Shown here: positions 7,586-9,496 of the stretch, one piece after another
Position numbering within the stretch: the stretch's first letter is position 1
How the letters are laid out: each line of letters begins with the position of its first letter
Source: Pseudomonadota bacterium
GTDB lineage: Bacteria > Pseudomonadota > Gammaproteobacteria > Steroidobacterales > Rariloculaceae
Direction: 5' to 3'
Assembly (NCBI GenBank): GCA_009843005.1
Contig: VYEH01000061.1
Span: 1 to 9,496, forward strand
DNA: 9,496 nt
Notes under the pieces: model-generated
What the model was told of the DNA's origin: nothing
Database searches by the model: none
The model's input: only the letters and a program-made list of their open reading frames with translations
Program-made: the position numbers and the translations under genes

Positions 7586-7598
7586 CTTACCTGGTAAG
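7586..7598. promoter_or_regulatory. perfect palindrome, candidate operator between divergent nuclease genes
   Basis: CTTACC-T-GGTAAG is a perfect inverted repeat with six-base arms around one base, in the 123-base gap between the nuclease-helicase and HNH genes. Its right arm overlaps TGGTAAGAT (7592-7600), which resembles an extended -10 for the HNH gene about 30 bases before its ATG. A repressor bound here would block that promoter. No obvious regulator gene adjoins it, and chance occurrence is possible for so short a repeat. Confidence 0.35.
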
Positions 7599-7629
7599 AT
7601 CGACGCTCAACCTATTCGCGCAAACACTT

Positions 7630-8535
7630 ATGGAAGACCCGGGCAGCGCTCAAGTTCGCAAGGCTGCGTTCGATTGGCTCAAGCTGCAGATCGCTCGATT
7701 TGGCGACACCCTCTCCCGGACGACGCTTGAGCAGGGCTTCGACTTTCAGGGCACGCGAGTCCGTCTCGTCGGGCCCCAAGGAATTTTCAAACCGGCGTCG
7801 ATCAGGTATTTCCCGATCTCCATTACGACTACGACCAAGGGCCCATACCAGGATTCATTCGACCCCGACGGAAACTTCCTGCAGTACAGCTATCGCGGCA
7901 CGGATCCTGAATTTCACGAGAACCGGCGTCTGCGCGATGCCATGGTGAATCGCATACCGCTCATGTATTTCTTTAGCACTCTCCCAGGCAAGTATCTTGC
8001 TGTGTTCCCGGTCTTTGTTGTCGGCGACGACCGTGGTCGACTGAGATTCACTGTAGCGGCGGACGATCTGTTACATCTGGACTATGAGCGCGATGATGCC
8101 GACGAATCGCTTCGCCGCAAATACGTTACAAGGCAAGTCCGGCAACGACTCCACCAGCGATCTTTTCGCGATCGCGTTCTGAGAGCCTATCGGGAAACTT
8201 GCTCGGTTTGTCGCCTGCGACACACCCGGCTGCTGGATGCGGCACACATCGTCCCGGACGCGGATGAAGGTGGTGAACCGGTGGTCAGTAACGGCCTGTC
8301 ACTCTGCAAAATCCACCATGCAGCCTTTGATGGGGAATACTTCGGCATTCGGTCAAACTACCGAATCGTTGTGAAACCGGAAATCCTGGAGGAGAAGGAC
8401 GGTCCGATGCTGCGGCATGGCCTGCAGGAGATAAACAACCGTAAGATCATCGTCCCCCGGCAGTTCAATCAGCGACCGGATCCGGAACGACTCGAGCAGC
8501 GATTCACGTCGTTTGCAGAGTCAGCAGACATCTAA
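7630..8535 (+). CDS. HNH endonuclease with uncharacterised N-terminal domain
   Basis: Predicted DNA-cutting enzyme of 301 residues. The C-terminal HNH domain (about 178-240) is complete: zinc ligands Cys191, Cys194, Cys226 and His229, and catalytic set His206 in LDAAHIVPD, Asn221 in SNGLSLC and His230 in HHAAFD. The N-terminal 150 residues show no motif I can name. They contain GPQGIFKP (48-55), YSYRGTDPEFHEN (86-98) and RIPLMYFF...YLAVFPVFVV (108-131), patterns I associate with a stand-alone HNH restriction-type family. This part may read DNA sequence or base modification, as SRA domains do in some type IV enzymes, but that is inference. No ribosome site is seen before ATG 7630, and the predicted leader is short. 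No methyltransferase is in the window, which favours a modification-dependent or toxin-like nuclease over a classical type II system. Confidence 0.85.
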   Translation: MEDPGSAQVRKAAFDWLKLQIARFGDTLSRTTLEQGFDFQGTRVRLVGPQGIFKPASIRYFPISITTTTKGPYQDSFDPDGNFLQYSYRGTDPEFHENRRLRDAMVNRIPLMYFFSTLPGKYLAVFPVFVVGDDRGRLRFTVAADDLLHLDYERDDADESLRRKYVTRQVRQRLHQRSFRDRVLRAYRETCSVCRLRHTRLLDAAHIVPDADEGGEPVVSNGLSLCKIHHAAFDGEYFGIRSNYRIVVKPEILEEKDGPMLRHGLQEINNRKIIVPRQFNQRPDPERLEQRFTSFAESADI

Positions 8536-8583
8536 TCCGCATCCGATAGCGACCGCTGACAGAACTCCAAGTAGATCGCAATG

Positions 8584-8790
8584 CTATCTGGGTCCCGTCA
8601 CAAAGATGGCTTCATCGTCTCGAGGTAACTCGAACACCATTCCGTCCGTCGTAAGCACAGCGTCGTCGGGCAATTCCCGCCTGAAGATCTGCTACATCAT
8701 GTATTACGAGGGCGCTGGAACCAGATGGTAGAGCGCCAGCAATCCGACATCGGCGCTCTCTGCCAGCACCACCAACAGGACATCATACGC
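8584..8790 (-). pseudogene. possible decayed gene fragment, interrupted by two stops
   Basis: One minus-strand frame gives protein-like sequence on both sides of two in-frame stops. From 8790 it reads AYDVLLVVLAESADVGLLAL and onward to VPAPS, then TAA (8706-8704), three codons, TAG (8694-8692), then QIFRRELPDDAVLTTDG, continuing through VFELPRDDEAIFVTGPR to a stop at 8586-8584. A third stop (8793-8791) precedes it. The second piece has the acidic, beta-strand-like composition of a real C-terminus. I do not recognise a family. It may be a chance open stretch, since plus-strand frames also cross it. Confidence 0.3.
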
Positions 8791-8829
8791 CTATGCAGCC
8801 GAATTGCTTGCGATTTTCCTCGTAACAAG

Positions 8830-8847
8830 TATGCTCTTAAGAGCCTA
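8830..8847. promoter_or_regulatory. candidate HipB-type operator overlapping a promoter
   Basis: An 18-base near-perfect palindrome, TATGCTCTTAAGAGCCTA: the core GCTCTTAAGAGC (8833-8844) is perfect and the outer TA/TA also pairs, with one mismatch. It is 30 bases before the antitoxin ATG and overlaps TATTAT (8846-8851), a 5-of-6 match to a -10. An inverted copy of its left half, AGAGCATA, recurs at 8871-8878 against the start codon. HipB proteins autorepress by binding palindromes in their own promoter, so the placement fits. Confidence 0.5.
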
Positions 8848-8877
8848 TTATCTTATTTAAAGTACTATCTAGAGCAT

Positions 8878-9219
8878 ATGACCGCCAGAAACATGCTTAC
8901 GACCGCGCCGCCCTACGCCGTAGAGGACGCCTTGAGGCGCCTGGGCTCCAACCTTCGAACCGCCAGAATTCGCAGAAAGCTGACGATCAGGGAGGTTGCC
9001 GAGAAGATTGGTACGGGTCCGCGCCCCGTGTCGGACGCCGAAAAGGGCAAGCCGTCCACCGGAGTGGCCGTCTATGTTGCGCTGCTCTGGACCTATCGCC
9101 TGTTAAATCGGCTCGATGACGTTGCCGATCCGGCACTTGACAAAGAGGGTTTGGCCCTCGCCCTGGACAGGGAACCGGTCCGTGCACGCAGATCGAACCT
9201 TCTGGACGACGACTTCTAG
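8878..9219 (+). CDS. hipB: HipB-like antitoxin, HTH transcriptional regulator
   Basis: Antitoxin of a HipBA-type pair: it should bind and neutralise HipA and repress the operon. From ATG 8878 it has 113 residues, normal for the family. An XRE-type helix-turn-helix lies at about 20-76 (LGSNLRTARIRRKLTIREVAEKIG, then RPVSDAEKGKPSTGVAVYVALLW). The tail is basic (REPVRARRS) and then acidic/aromatic (NLLDDDF), as is common in HipB proteins paired with long-form HipA. The frame stays open back to an ATG at 8725, but those 51 extra residues cross the AT-rich operator block and look non-native, so 8878 is preferred; Met6 (8893) is another option. No clear ribosome site precedes either. The HipA gene begins nine bases after the stop. 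Symbol assigned by family and context, not by identity to the E. coli protein. Confidence 0.85.
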   Translation: MTARNMLTTAPPYAVEDALRRLGSNLRTARIRRKLTIREVAEKIGTGPRPVSDAEKGKPSTGVAVYVALLWTYRLLNRLDDVADPALDKEGLALALDREPVRARRSNLLDDDF

Positions 9220-9228
9220 AGTCTTCCG

Positions 9229-9496
9229 ATGAACGACGAGTGCTACGTATACATCGTATTGCCTGGCGAGACGGAGTTCGTGACGGCCGGCCGGTTTGTA
9301 CTGACGACCGATCGACGTGGTATTCCAACAGGCAGGTTCGTATATGGTCGAAGCTACCTCGCACGCCCTGACGCCGTTGCCATTGATCCTGTGGACCTGA
9401 GACTCACTTCTGAGAATTTTGAGACCAGGCAACATCGCGGCGTGTTTGGTGCGTTGCGCGATGCGGGACCGGACTACTGGGGCCGGCTGGTGATCG
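9229..9496 (+). CDS. hipA: HipA-like toxin kinase, N-terminal part, cut by window end
   Basis: First 89 codons of a HipA-family Ser/Thr kinase, the toxin of the pair. In characterised systems HipA phosphorylates a translation factor such as glutamyl-tRNA synthetase and causes growth arrest. Visible here is only the N-terminal subdomain: YVYIVLPGETEFVTAGRF at 6-23, GRFVYGRSYLARPDAVAIDP at 36-55 and GVFGALRDAGPDYWGRLVI at 71-89. The last segment matches the conserved HipA stretch that precedes the kinase core. No kinase motif is inside the window, so activity cannot be judged. Translation starts at ATG 9229, nine bases after the HipB stop and in the usual antitoxin-first order. No strong ribosome site is seen. 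Confidence 0.85.
   Translation, partial: MNDECYVYIVLPGETEFVTAGRFVLTTDRRGIPTGRFVYGRSYLARPDAVAIDPVDLRLTSENFETRQHRGVFGALRDAGPDYWGRLVI

Larger units (their letters stand above)
8536..8877. other. 342-base stretch without an intact gene
   Basis: Between the HNH gene and the HipB-like gene no intact frame with family features is visible. The stretch holds a possible decayed minus-strand frame (8584-8790) and, from about 8820, an AT-rich block (19 of 60 bases G or C at 8821-8880) carrying the presumed promoter/operator of the toxin-antitoxin genes. It probably marks a junction between separately acquired segments. Confidence 0.5.

Noticed and set aside
8513..8731. 72-codon plus-strand frame overlapping the HNH gene end
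   Set aside because: Low-complexity Ser/Thr/Pro-rich translation, no ribosome site and no motif.
8725..8877. N-terminal extension of the HipB-like protein from ATG 8725
   Set aside because: It would place the palindromic operator and the -10-like element inside the coding sequence, and it exceeds the usual family length.
1..9496. CRISPR array, tRNA, rRNA or insertion-sequence ends
   Set aside because: No regularly spaced repeats, cloverleaf-like segments, transposase motifs or terminal inverted repeats were seen on reading both strands.

Overview
The window reads as bacterial chromosome, most likely from a high-GC proteobacterium. The grounds are the GC-rich left half (41 of 60 bases are G or C at 481-540), Sec-type signal peptides and the protein families present. 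A gammaproteobacterium is plausible, but nothing here fixes the taxon. No rRNA, tRNA, insertion sequence or CRISPR array was seen.

Left part (1-5545), housekeeping or envelope-type genes. A 5'-truncated alpha/beta hydrolase (2-808) converges on a D-2-hydroxyacid dehydrogenase (805-1755, minus strand), and their stop codons overlap. A plus-strand series follows: an exported DUF6152-type protein, a membrane-anchored TerB-like protein, an exported class-C-beta-lactamase-like serine hydrolase, and a second exported DUF6152-type protein whose start overlaps the hydrolase stop (ATGA). The two DUF6152-type proteins are paralogs. Both carry the same uncharacterised C-terminal region, and both are predicted to begin with His-His once the signal peptide is removed.

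Right part (5546-9496), accessory region with lower GC (27 of 60 at 6001-6060; 19 of 60 at 8821-8880). A 636-residue PD-(D/E)XK nuclease/SF1 helicase fusion of the DUF2075 type (minus strand) is divergent from a 301-residue HNH endonuclease (plus strand). The 123-base gap between them holds a compact palindrome overlapping a candidate extended -10. Next come about 340 bases without an intact gene, including a possible decayed reading frame and an AT-rich promoter/operator block. Then comes a HipBA-type toxin-antitoxin locus: a complete HipB-like HTH antitoxin and the first 89 codons of a HipA-like kinase, cut by the window end. Nuclease-helicase, HNH nuclease and toxin-antitoxin together look like a defence or mobile-island cluster. 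Whether the two nucleases form one system is inference.
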